Source: Quillaja saponaria (lineage: Eukaryota > Streptophyta > Magnoliopsida > Fabales > Quillajaceae). Taken from it: a stretch of 64,000 nt of DNA. Positions within the stretch are counted from its first letter, which is position 1. Every line of letters begins with the position of its first letter. The notes beneath the pieces are model-generated. The model was not told where the DNA came from. It made no database searches and saw only the letters and a program-made list of their open reading frames with translations. The DNA is taken from contig CM055611.1 of the NCBI GenBank assembly GCA_029379385.1, positions 19,352,062 through 19,416,061 on the forward strand, given 5' to 3'. Shown here piece by piece: positions 27,701 to 44,615 of the stretch. The position numbers and the translations under genes were made by a program.

Positions 27701-28163
27701 GTCGGCTGCAAGGAAGGAAATCATGACAGGAGAAGAAAAAAAATGGACGCAAGGTTTTTCTCTAGAAAGTTCGATTGGCAGAGATAGAAAAAGAAAAATA
27801 GAGGCGTGAGGGGAGGGATGGAATAATGGAAAAAAGAAAACAATATACAATAAAATAATACAATTATGTTCAAAGTCAAAAGTTTTATTTATGATGTGTA
27901 TATTTGGGATTTGAATTTAAATAATATTACTTGGGTATATACTCCTATATACACTATATATATATATATATTTTTTTTTTTATTTTTTTTATTTTTTTGT
28001 TCATATTTAAATAATTATAACAAAAATTTATTATTGCACTATTTCCATATTTATACAAGTTTTCAATTACGTGCATTTGTCTTAGTATGAAATTTAATTA
28101 TTGAGTCGTAAAAATTTCTGTACAAGATTCCTAGAACGCGAGTTAAAGTATCGGGTTATCACA
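24724..28163 (-). mobile_element. Solo LTR of a Ty3/gypsy-type retrotransposon, 3.4 kb
   Basis: The element runs from TGTCACACCC at 24724 to GGGTTATCACA ending at 28163, so it has the TG...CA ends of an LTR. It is flanked by the same five bases (ttttt) on each side, as expected of a target-site duplication. No primer-binding site, polypurine tract or gag-pol frame is present, so only one LTR remains. A diverged copy begins at 61837 in the opposite orientation. Very long LTRs with near-inverted TGT-ACCC/GGGT-ACA ends occur in some plant chromoviruses such as the Tekay group; that placement is inference. The minus orientation is inferred from the end sequences and is uncertain. Short open frames inside look spurious. 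Confidence 0.7.
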
Positions 28164-29216
28164 TTTTTCTTGAAAATTATACTACTTAGTATATCATGAT
28201 ACATCAGCTGATTTATTATGAATTATATATATTTACTTATAAATTGTCAAATGCACTTGCAATTTAAATTGAAATATGTATTGCTACCCACCTGATACAA
28301 TTAATTATTAATTTTATGTTTAGATATAATATTCTGTGAATTGCAACCCACCTGTTAATATTTACCATGAGCTGTATGTAGTCTTGTGATTAGAGAATTT
28401 ACTGTGAAATATCTTATTCGCATGAATAAGTTAAATTTTGATGTACTAAAGAAATTACAGTTTTATTGTAATTTTTCTATTTTCTCATTTAAAGTTTGTA
28501 AACAACTTTTTTCTTGTTTATAATTATATACTGAAGTTTTTTACGTATTTTATTTCTTGAAAATTAGATTGATTACTCAGCTGATTTATCTCGAACTCTA
28601 TAGTTACTTATAAACCGTTAATTATTCTACCAATATACTTGAACAGTCTATTAATATACGAATTGGTTATTATTTTCACGATTTACTTTGAGCTGTCTAT
28701 TAATTATACTTCATGGATTGATTAGAAGATTTATTACAGATCTGTTCACATTAATAAATTTTCAAAGAAACAAGCCATGTAGTACCTAATTAACCAAATA
28801 CCTTAAAATTTTGGGAATTTACAGTGAAATGTTTTATTCGAATGAAACTAGATTTTAATGTAGTATATAAAGAAACTAAAGTGTGATTGGGTAGAAAGAA
28901 ACTAAGAAATTAAAACTTGATCCATAGAGGCCTGTAATGCCAATATTGGGAGTTTTCTTTCCATTCATCTGCGTAACTTGGGCTTGGATTAGTTGGGCTG
29001 CCCAATTATAGCTTGGAGTGCCCACTTTTGTTGAATTTTGCCGAGAGAGAAATAGTCTACACTTTACAAAATCAATTCTTTTTAGTTTCAACATAGATTA
29101 GCAAAAAAAAAAATGATTCAATTTTCTTTTGTTTTTCTATGTTTAGCAGTTAGTTGAATCAGTTTATTAATAATACATTCAAATCTTAATTAATTATAAT
29201 GAATAATGGTATCAAC

Positions 29217-29350
29217 AACAGGTTAGTCTAACGATAAAGATAGTTCCCAACAAGTTGAAAATTCGAGTTCTAGTATATTTTTCTAATAGAATTTAGGTGG
29301 GAATCCTTTCCTGAATCAATTATTATTTTGTAAATTGAATTACTATATTT
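29217..29350 (+). mobile_element. SINE-like element
   Basis: An A-box-like ggttagtctaacgataaag at 29221 is followed by a B-box-like aattcgagttc at 29260-29270. Spacing is in the range of tRNA-derived SINEs. There is no clear A-rich tail, so the copy is either truncated or a weak match. Confidence 0.35.
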
Positions 29351-30593
29351 TATTTTTAAATCAAACTATTCAACCTTTAAGCATCAAATTCACATACTCT
29401 TGGACATGCTCTCTGGAACTTAAATAGTGAATAAAAGAAAATTAAATCGCATGATCGTGTTCATAGAAAAAGTGCCTCGTTATTTTAGGTTTTTTTTTTT
29501 AAATAACTTGTATACCTAAATTTTAATTATATGGTAGGTCTAACGATATCATTAAGAAAGTTTATGAGTACTTAGAATAATATGTTTTTATCTTTAACTA
29601 TTTTTGTTTTCATGTGTTGCTCGTGATACGTATGTATAAATTAATTTTTTTAAAATAAATGTACAAATCTCAAAATTTTATTAAAAAATCCCTCATTATA
29701 TATATTTTATCTCCCTTATTTTGTTTTTGATGTCATCAAATAAACAAAGAACATCTAAATATTACAAACCAAAATGCAACTAATTTTTAGAGAAAAAAGA
29801 AGTCCATTTAATGAATGTCGATATAAAGATTGAATTTGTAGTCACAAATATGATTAAAACATTTTAAAAAATAAAAATAAATCTTTACGATAAATAAGGT
29901 ATTAAACAAAAAGAATGTATTATTACTAAATTTTTTAATAAAATATGAATTTATTAAATACGACGTTTAGTTACGGATTTCAATATTACTAATTTTTATG
30001 TTACACGTGTTAAACGTAATTCGTATTTACAAAACAAGTTTTTTTTAAAAAGCTTCTGAGGCCTATCTCAATTTGGGTTGACAATTGTGGTAGGTTCATC
30101 CTCACCCCTACTGACAGTAGTAGGTGTCACGGACCGCAGACAACGTGACAAGTACTAACGCGGGAATGAAATTATCAAAAATGCATATTATGTCTCTAGA
30201 GCTTTAGTTCCAGAATAATGTAAAACATTTTAGAATGTTTCAGTAGGGTCTAGAAGGTTTGGTCAGGTTTTAGATGGTGGTGGAACATCTTGGAAGGATA
30301 AACAACATTCTAAAATCTTATGAGAGTGAATATCATATGGATTATGAAGACTGATAAAAATTGTTAGATGTAGTAAATCTTCACTAATAGTTAGTAAGAT
30401 TGAGAATTATAAATAGAGAATGGGCTCGTTTATATGAGACAAACAGAAATAAGTTTTTTTCTATATGCATAGTAATGATGCAAACAAAATTTTTCCTTTT
30501 TTTTTTTTGTTTTTCAGTAATATGTCATATTAGGTAACATCAGTAATCAACTAACAAGAAACAAGCACACACATGCACCGTGAATGTGTTACT

Positions 30594-30767
30594 TGTCATA
30601 ATTTTAATTGTATAATGTAACCCTCCCCTTCTCCCATTTCTGGTATGCATCTTGTATTGGATAAAACATAAGTGGAGATTTGTCATAATTTTAATTGTAT
30701 AATGTAACCCACCCTTTTCTCCCATTTCGGGTATGCATCTTGTATTGGAGAAAATATAAGTGGAGCT
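30594..30767. repeat. 87-bp tandem duplication
   Basis: Two direct copies, 30594-30680 and 30681-30767, each starting tgtcataattttaattg and ending near ataagtggag. They differ by a handful of substitutions. Non-coding. Confidence 0.9.
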
Positions 30768-31175
30768 AAGTCCCTTGTGGATGAGTTCTACATCTGATTG
30801 GGCTGGAATATGGATTAAGTATTAATTTGATGTTATCAAGTTTGCTTAAGCTTTACAATCATAATGCAGAAGCAGTAATGTTGTTTAGCATTTTCTTATT
30901 ATTGTAGTTCATTTGTTTTGGTAAAATGTGGAAAACCCAAAAAGTAGATTATAATTGAACTTTCAATTTAACTCATAAAAGAGTGTATGACTCTAGAAAC
31001 TCGGGTTTTTGCGTTTTCCCTGATAAATTGCTTATGGCAAGTAATTATTTCTGAATTAAGCTCGACACATGGCCAACTGCCTTACAAATATTTACATAAA
31101 TATGCAACATAACCAGCAGTGAGAACAGCTGAATTATTTACATAAAGTACAAACAATGGTAATGGAGAACTAACT

Positions 31176-32279
31176 TCAACACCCATAAGAAGTACAAGCT
31201 GCATAAGTGCCATTTTCTAAACTGAACACACCATTTTCAGGACCTGAAAGTCTTCCTCTACGCACTCCAAAGTTAGGCCCTACATAAATGCAGTTCCCTT
31301 TACAATCATCAAAATCTTGAGCAGAGACAACGAAGGAGCAGTCATCACCCATTAACAATACCTGATCACCCAAGTTTTTGACCCTGATCCATTCTTTGGT
31401 ATCCCAATTGAGCTTAAAAACCTTGAATAATAAGACTTCGTTAAATGGGCACCTATCAACCAGAAGCAGGTCTCCAAGTGATTTTACCAAACGCTGCCGG
31501 TGACCTTTGCCACAACTTTCATCATATAATGGGGAAGCAATTTCTGAAACCACCATGTTTGAGTCTACAGCTACAGCTCTTCCCCGTATGTCTACTGCAT
31601 AGAATTTTCCATCATGATGGATGACATCCTCAAATTCCAACTGAGATTCCAAATCATTGATTATGGTCCAATTCTCATCCCCCAATTTCAGATAACACAG
31701 TACTCCACAAATGACCAGCATGACCACGAAAGCAGAATTGGTAGATGATGATGACCCATTAGGATTGGAGGAGGAGAAGACCGCCTTATAGCTGCCATAA
31801 CATGATTGCAGCCTATAAGCTTTTCCCAATTCGAAAACCCGAAAATTCAATAAATTTAACACTTCCGGGAAAAAGTTGGAAACTTGTTTCAAATGACGCC
31901 CAGAAAGTGGATCTAGAATCCGAAGTTTACCATTTTCTGCTTCTTCAACTCTGACCAACGAGATTCTTGATCTGGGTAAAGAGGTAGAAGCAGCAGTCAA
32001 ATTCTGATCGGAAGGTGGTAGTTGGAGACGATAGAGTACGCTCATGGTGAGGACAGAGCAATCACGTTGGGTTCGATCAGCCCCAAGTATAAACGGAATA
32101 TTGAGAGGAAAAGCAGGCGATGATGGATCACATGAGAAAGCGACTGAGAATCGCCATGACTGACATACAGAACGAAATCGAGAAACATCGATTCTCGTTT
32201 CCAGTGATTTTCCGATTTTTTCAAGCAATTCGATTGGAAGATCCGACCACGAAACTCTGTAATTCATACTTTGCCTCAT
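31176..32279 (-). CDS. F-box protein with DUF295 domain
   Basis: Probable substrate-recognition subunit of an SCF ubiquitin ligase. The single exon encodes 367 residues, usual for this large, fast-evolving plant family (SKIP23-like, KIB-like). Residues about 9-50 form the F-box: the sequence WSDLPIELLEKIGKSL is followed by a conserved VCQSWR, the surface that binds SKP1. The rest carries the DUF295 pattern, probably a beta-propeller, including FRVFELGKAYRL, the DGKFYAVDIRGR strand and VFKLNWDTKEWIRVKNLGD. The ATG at 32279 is preceded by no longer frame; Met5 could also serve. The gene stands alone between two longer genes, transcribed away from the kinase gene. The substrate cannot be told from sequence. 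Confidence 0.85.
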   Translation of the reverse strand: MRQSMNYRVSWSDLPIELLEKIGKSLETRIDVSRFRSVCQSWRFSVAFSCDPSSPAFPLNIPFILGADRTQRDCSVLTMSVLYRLQLPPSDQNLTAASTSLPRSRISLVRVEEAENGKLRILDPLSGRHLKQVSNFFPEVLNLLNFRVFELGKAYRLQSCYGSYKAVFSSSNPNGSSSSTNSAFVVMLVICGVLCYLKLGDENWTIINDLESQLEFEDVIHHDGKFYAVDIRGRAVAVDSNMVVSEIASPLYDESCGKGHRQRLVKSLGDLLLVDRCPFNEVLLFKVFKLNWDTKEWIRVKNLGDQVLLMGDDCSFVVSAQDFDDCKGNCIYVGPNFGVRRGRLSGPENGVFSLENGTYAACTSYGC

Positions 32280-35200
32280 CCTCAGTCCTCAGTTCTCCAA
32301 ACCCTGCAGCTAGGAAAAAGCTGGAGGGATAAAAGAGGTATAAAAGGCGATGTTTCCTCTCCAAATGAGTTTAGCACGTGGCTTCATTTTGTTAAGGGCT
32401 CATTTCATATTAAAAATTTTCTATATTATCATAAATTTAACTCACACACTTGATTTTTAATTTTTTTTTTTTTTCTCTTCTTTCTCCCATGTCATGTGCT
32501 TTCTCTATTGCTATATTACACATTAACAAAAAAATAAAAATAAAAATAAATATTAAATAAACACACACAATTCCTACAAGACTCAATTGATCTTCTATAT
32601 TAACTTTTCGTTCATAATCCCCCAAAATTTCTCCCAAAGTCAAATTCTCTGGTAAATTCCTTATTTTCCATAAAATCTTTCCCACAATACCCCCAGAAAA
32701 TTCCATCACATTCAAAATCACATAACCCAGCTTTTGTTTTTTCTTCAACATTAGCATGCAAAGCCATTTCATTTGCTTCTGTAGGTTTGGTATCAGCAGC
32801 AATCACAGAACCCAATTGTTGCAGGAATAATGACTTCAGATAAATCTCTAAAAGGAGTCCAACAAAGACTAACGCACTCCTATTTTTTTTTTTTTTTACG
32901 AAAACAACAATGGAGGAAGGACATGGGGGAGAAAAGAGGAAAAGGAAAAAAAAAAAAAAAAAAAAAAAAAAAACTAAAACTCCCGTGTATTGCGCTTGGG
33001 TTAAATTTCTGTTCAAATTGATGAAATTTGTCAAATATAATATAATCCGTAAAGAAAAAAAAAAATACCACATACATAATTTGGAGAAAATGCAATACGT
33101 TTTTACTCTAAATATAATAATTGATATTTTAAAAATAATAAATTTTTTATAGCACGAATAAGAATGAAGGAAAATAAATCTGCATCTATTCCATCAAATA
33201 TCCAAAATATTGTCCCTGTGAAATTGTGGGAAAATGGAAGGAATGAAAATTAGCAGATGTTAAAATTTTATTCCCTTTCCATTTTCTGGTTCCATCACCC
33301 CTAACCAAACATGAAAAAATAAAATAAAATTCATTATCTTTCCATTCCTTTATTACATAATCTAAATAAAGATAAGGAAAACAAACCCCTCCCTTCTCTT
33401 CCATTCCTTTATCTATTTTTATTTTTTTCTTTGCAAGATTTATTTTATTTTAAATGGAATCATATATTTTGCCTCATGAGGGATAATGCCCAAAAAAAAA
33501 AAGCCATGAAATCAATGCTCTCCAATAAGCATTTTACAAATTTTGTAAAATAATCAGATGAAGATCCAAAAATGAACAAAAAAAATTACAATGTCATTTA
33601 TTGCTGTCAATATGCAATTTATGAAATAAGTAGAAAAAATACAGAAATTAAAAAAAAAAAAACAATACCATGGAAGAAAGAGAAAAAAACATCGATAATG
33701 TAGAAAAAAAAATTATCATGTCATCAATTTTTGGTGACTGCATTCACTGATTTTTTGATAGTGTCTTAATGATTCAAAAAAAAAAAAAAGTAAATAGTTT
33801 GGGAATGACCTATAAATTAAAAGTTTAGAATTTATAATTAACTCTTTATATAAAGAATAATTTGGCTGATTATAATGAATGCAAGATCAAGTTTTGGCAA
33901 GTCATCACATTTCTTTAGGTATTTTTAGTTAGATAAGCTAATCTTGCCGTGCTACATCTAGATTTACTTAATAATTCTATTTAAAAAAAAAAAAATCAAC
34001 AATAATAAAATTAAAAAATGGTGCAATCCTTATGGTTAAATTACCAGCCACTGTTCTGTTGTGGCCTCTATTTTCTTTGACTTATCCTCTCACTAATGTT
34101 TATGAATTTCTTACTCCATAAGATTTTTTTATTAAATAGTGAAATAATTAATGTAATTTATTTTAGAAGCTAGAATAGAATTAGAAAGCATTGCCTGCAA
34201 ATTTAAAATGGTTTGGGCTGGAAACTTATAACTCCACTTGTTCTTTCTTGAGTCAATTGCACTTTACCCTTTCATGGAGGTAAAATGCAATTACTCTTCT
34301 TTCTTTATTTGTTGATTTTCTTTTATCTTGTTCTGTCTTATTCATTTCTATTTTATAAGGTTTTGTGGTAGATGGTATTTTTTATAGAGTTAATATTTGA
34401 TATATATTCAGTAAATAGGATTATAATGAATTAGTTTACTTGACTAAAATTAAGGGTAATAATTAGTGTTGGTAACACATGTCACTCTCTTATTTATTGA
34501 CAGTATAAAAATTAAATATATTAATATTTTTTATTTTTTATTTTGAGAAGTTACTATAAGGTTTTGAATTATACTCGGTAGAAATTACAGTCAAATGGAG
34601 GCGGCTGGTAGTGCATAAAGATGTATATTTTATTGATAGATTTACTTATTTGCTTTTATTATTTTTTATACTCTCAAATTCATTCAGAATTAGAGGCTGC
34701 ATAGAATTAGAAAATAATATTAAAAAATTATTTAATTACATCACAAGAATTATTTTTATTTCTTTATTGACCAACTTACCGGCCAATTGACTATCTTTGG
34801 TTGGTCGGAAATAAAAACTCATGTTCCTGCTTGGCCAGCTAATTTTTTTTTTTTCAATTTTAATAAAAATCTGCTATTAATGTATGAATTAATATTAAAA
34901 ATTAAATATAGTGAATTATTACATTAAAATTGTCATATAATTACTAAGATAAATAAACTATGCGATGTAAAATATTAAACTGAATATCATAATGTATAGT
35001 ATTTATTCATTTTTATAATTTAGATTGAGAAATATCATTTGTGAAAATAAGACATGTAAATGTTTTCCGAAAGAGAGAAGAGGAGAAGAAAAATAATACA
35101 AGTTATTCCACGCCAATTTCTATTTTTTTTTTATATAAATAAAAGAACACTTATTTTTATAGATTTTGTTTTATTTGTTTGAAAGTGTAAAGTTAAGTAA

Positions 35201-36200
35201 AAAAATAATAGGGCATTTATAACTTCAAATTATATGTAATCCTTAATGACAAAATAAATAGAGTCTGAAATCTCTTTAAGAAATTACAAGAAATAAAATT
35301 CTTATAAATTTTTTAATTTAAATATATAATTTTCGAGGTATTCATAAAAAGATTCGAACACTTTTTAATTACTAAACCAAAAAAAGTTAACATAAAAAAT
35401 GTGCCAATTGCTTCTAATTAACTAGTACCATTTTTGGGATTACCTCAAATTCAATAATTGTGTAACCCTTAAATTCACAAACTTAATTATAAAACAAAAC
35501 ATAAAAATATATAGATAAAATCACAAGTAATCAATATCGCAACCTAAAACTATTACAATCAATACTATTAACTACTCAACATCATTCTATATAATTTTTT
35601 TCCCCATAAATTAGGGTTTTCGTAGATATAATTTATTTAGTTTTGATATTTTAAAACTTAAAATTATATGATTTTCAATTCAAACGTTGATTTCGTATTT
35701 CTTCATGTTTGGTCTCAAAAGACTGCTTCATAATTCATACTCTGAAATTTTGATAACTTTCGTAAACACTCTTATTAGTGATTACCAACCCATTAAAAAA
35801 ATTCTTACACACTTATTAATTTTTTATAAGTGCTTGAAGAATATTTGTTAAACATGTACTCTTTAAATAATAAATTGTTTTACAACTAACAATTTATATA
35901 TTAAATGATAAATTATTGCAACATCTTAGACCTAATGAATATTCTGTTCGTGGTATACCTGTCCCAAAATCCTTTCTCGTAAAATGTGACAAACAAAAGG
36001 GTATTACCGTAATTCCGTTCATAAACCTGAAGATCTCGACCATTGAGTGTCTCGATAATGACTAATCCACGGGCGAAATCAGACGTTTGACCGTGGTACA
36101 AAATTTGAAGCTGGAATGATTAGATTTGAACGAAGTTTGACCAAAGAAAATAAATAAATTTTAAAAAATAAAAAAAAGGGCCACCTGGAGGCTTGTCTGA
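32280..36200. other. Intergenic region between F-box and kinase genes
   Basis: No supported gene. It contains a run of about 28 A (32946-32973), a coding-like minus-strand patch at 32612-32890 (see findings), and a possible MITE remnant around 33180-33420 with repeated 'ttccattcc' words at its right side. From about 33450 to 36100 it is AT-rich with no recognisable content. Confidence 0.5.
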
Positions 36201-36204
36201 AACA

Positions 36205-36420
36205 GAAAAAGAGAGGGAGAGAGAAAATTTAGCGAGAGAAACAGGGGAGCAGCTAAGGTTGTGTTTGTTTTCTTTTTTTCTATCACATTTTCTCTCAACT
36301 CTTCATTTTAGTTTGAGGAAAACTTAGAAACTTGAAAACAGAAGAGGGGAGAGACAAAATTGTTTTTTTTTTCTCTCTCTCTTCTTGTATCAATTTTGTT
36401 CTCTTAAATTTTGAATTTTT
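36205..36420 (+). promoter_or_regulatory. GA/CT-rich 5' leader of the kinase gene
   Basis: A GA-rich stretch at about 36207-36241 (gagagggagagag) and CT-rich stretches at about 36268-36300 and 36371-36390 precede the start codon at 36497. Such tracts are common in plant leaders and core promoters and can be bound by GAGA-binding BPC proteins. The exact transcription start is not visible. Confidence 0.4.
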
Positions 36421-36496
36421 GTCAAAGGGGGGTTTGGGGATATTAGGGTTTGGGTTTGTGGTTTGTAGTTGTTGATTGATATTGGAATCAACAACC

Positions 36497-42187
<5,691 letters not shown>

Positions 42188-44615
42188 ATTGTTAAGCATG
42201 CACCGACATATCTGTAGGCAATGTGAATGGGATTTTTGGATGTATCAATACCCACAATCAAAATGCTACCTTCCCCAATAGTTCAGACCCAGTCCATTGG
42301 TCTGCCTAGTTGAGCCTTGCGACAAACGAACCATAGGATTCCAATACCTTGCGGGCTGTTTACTGAGGACCCTATAAGGTCCTGCGGGTAAAAGTGAAAC
42401 TGTCAGGTAGATGGAATGGGTTTGCCTGGTGATTCCCCCTCTTCTGAATAGTTCAAAATGTGATGTGTGGCGCAGTTCTGAAAGCTGAGTTCATACAATT
42501 ATGTAATCATGTTTCATACAAAGTTTATATTCTTTTGTTTAGAAACTTAAATGAGAGTGAGTAGTTAGTATGATTTGCAGAAAACAGAAAATACAGAAAG
42601 TAATATCAAATGAGAAACCTTACACTGACTGAAATCATCATTGTTTATCGTTTTAGTGAGTACCTACTAGTTAAAATGGATTCTAATTGTTGTTTTAAGA
42701 ACCAATGCTTTCAAGCTCTGGTTTAACCATAGGACAGACTAGGAACCCTAGCAAGTTTGTTGAGCGAGTAACCTAGGCCGAACAAGTGGACGAATAAATT
42801 CCTAAAGCAAGTAGTTAGTTAGTTAAGTACATCTAACTACACTCGAATCTTTTACTAAGCCTGCATTTGAGCTCAGTACAGCTGAATGATGATTATGAAG
42901 AACTTATAAGAAAGGAAAAATTCATCTTCAAATTGGATAAATGTTTCCAGCAGAAAAAAAGAAGGGGATTCAGTGTGATTTACTCATTACATATTCAGGA
43001 CAATCTGGCCTTGAGTTGGAGATCTATTAACACAAGAAACGAGGAGGAAAGCAGCAAACAACTAATGAATCTGAGGAAGGACCAACATACTGTAGGTGCT
43101 TTTCTGAGGTAGCTAAATAAAGCAAGCCTTCAAAATGTATGCATTACTTTCTGAGGAAGCCTTGACAAATCCATTGTACTATTGCATCTTCACGATGGGT
43201 CTTGTTGGCATTTGTGTTGGACTAGAAAGAATTTCTACTGCAAACACAAATATCTCGCATAAAGCACTACTAGCAAAGTTGTCCATGTGCAAGCACAGGT
43301 GGAAGTTACCTTGCGTCAAGCATTACATGTTTTCTATCAGACAATATGGTATGATGATGACGGTAAATTAGATTTGAAAAAGGAAAAATATCATATCCTT
43401 CCTAATGATTACTTGTCACTTTCTCATTCATTTTCTGGAGCAACCCACCACTAGAAAGTTTAAGATCTAGAGTGGCACAATTTTTACAAGACACGATGCA
43501 CTTAATGTGGTACTCATTGAGATGGGGAAATTGAAAGTTATCTTCAGCTTTCAGTTAGCTCCACTGTCCACAACATGCTTCGAGTTTCATAATGAAAATA
43601 CAACTACGCAAAACAAAAAGTTTCTGCAGAATCAGGAACCAGCAATAAAATGCATGAACAACCTGAACTCTCAAATAGAAAAAGCATGAAGAAAAAGCAT
43701 GACTTTGAGCGACAGGACTCAGGAGTACATCATAAAGTACCTTGTCGGATAAGACTGCATGTCTTTATCTGTATAAAGGATTTCTTTTATTTATTTTTGA
43801 ACGAATTGGCCTTTGCCCAGAAACCAGAGTCACATGTATCCGTCTGTCGGCAAGTACCATTAAACTCTGATTAACTACTACTTACTTGAGAGAGAACTCC
43901 ATGACGGATTAGTGATGATGGATACAGTAATGCCAAGCTAGAATTATTACCACAATGATGAAAATACTTCAGAAGTTCTGATGAGCATCCTATATATCAT
44001 TTCTAGTTCTGAATAGCAGCATATAAGAACTTGCCTTTGGCTTTTAGGAAAAATAAGCCAACCATGCCAATCTAATTGGTCTGGAAAGCTGCAGAAATGA
44101 ATAAAACCAGCAGGAATTACATGAAAGCAGCAGAATAAAGAAAAATAACAAATTGCTTATGAAATACAAGAAAAGATTACTACAAGAGGTACCTTAAATA
44201 TTAAGAAGTTAAAGAATATACTATAACTTCTCAACATATTGATTATGTTAGGATCAAAAAGAAAGCACAGGAGTAAATAAATGACTTAACAACGTTCTCA
44301 GAAAAGTCAAATAAATAAAAAGTAAACAATGAGAGATGTCATTACCTCTCAAAAATACTTTCACTCAACCATGGCGCAGGCTACAGCATGCTAAGGTCCT
44401 TATCTGTGAAAAACATGTATTTCTTAAGGTTTTCCATTGAGTTGACAATGATACATATTTGCAAACACCAAAGAAAACAGAAATGAGTTTGACTACCAAC
44501 ACTGATGGTGGTGCAGCAACAGCAAGCAGAATTAATCATGTTACAAAGCATCAGAATCAATCACTTTGATTGATGCCCCCAAAAATGATTTTGAAACAAA
44601 TAAGAAGATGAAGTC
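42188..44615. other. Intergenic region between converging genes
   Basis: The kinase gene ends at the left and the PPR gene ends at the right, so both 3' UTRs lie here. Several frames of 60-80 codons at 42867-43874 carry no recognisable motif and overlap one another in different frames. I see no supported gene. Confidence 0.55.

Larger units (their letters stand above)
28164..31175. other. Intergenic region between solo LTR and F-box gene
   Basis: No gene is visible. It contains a SINE-like element near 29217-29350 and an 87-bp tandem duplication at 30594-30767. The last few hundred bases probably include the 3' UTR of the minus-strand F-box gene. The rest is AT-rich. Confidence 0.5.

Noticed and set aside
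34760..34830. Short inverted words (gaccaac...ggttggtc) as a possible microRNA hairpin
   Set aside because: The pairing arms are only about 10 bases and the intervening sequence does not extend the stem, so no precursor can be supported.
42867..43874. Possible small genes between kinase and PPR genes
   Set aside because: Frames are short and overlapping, and I recognise no domain. More likely 3' UTR or spacer sequence.
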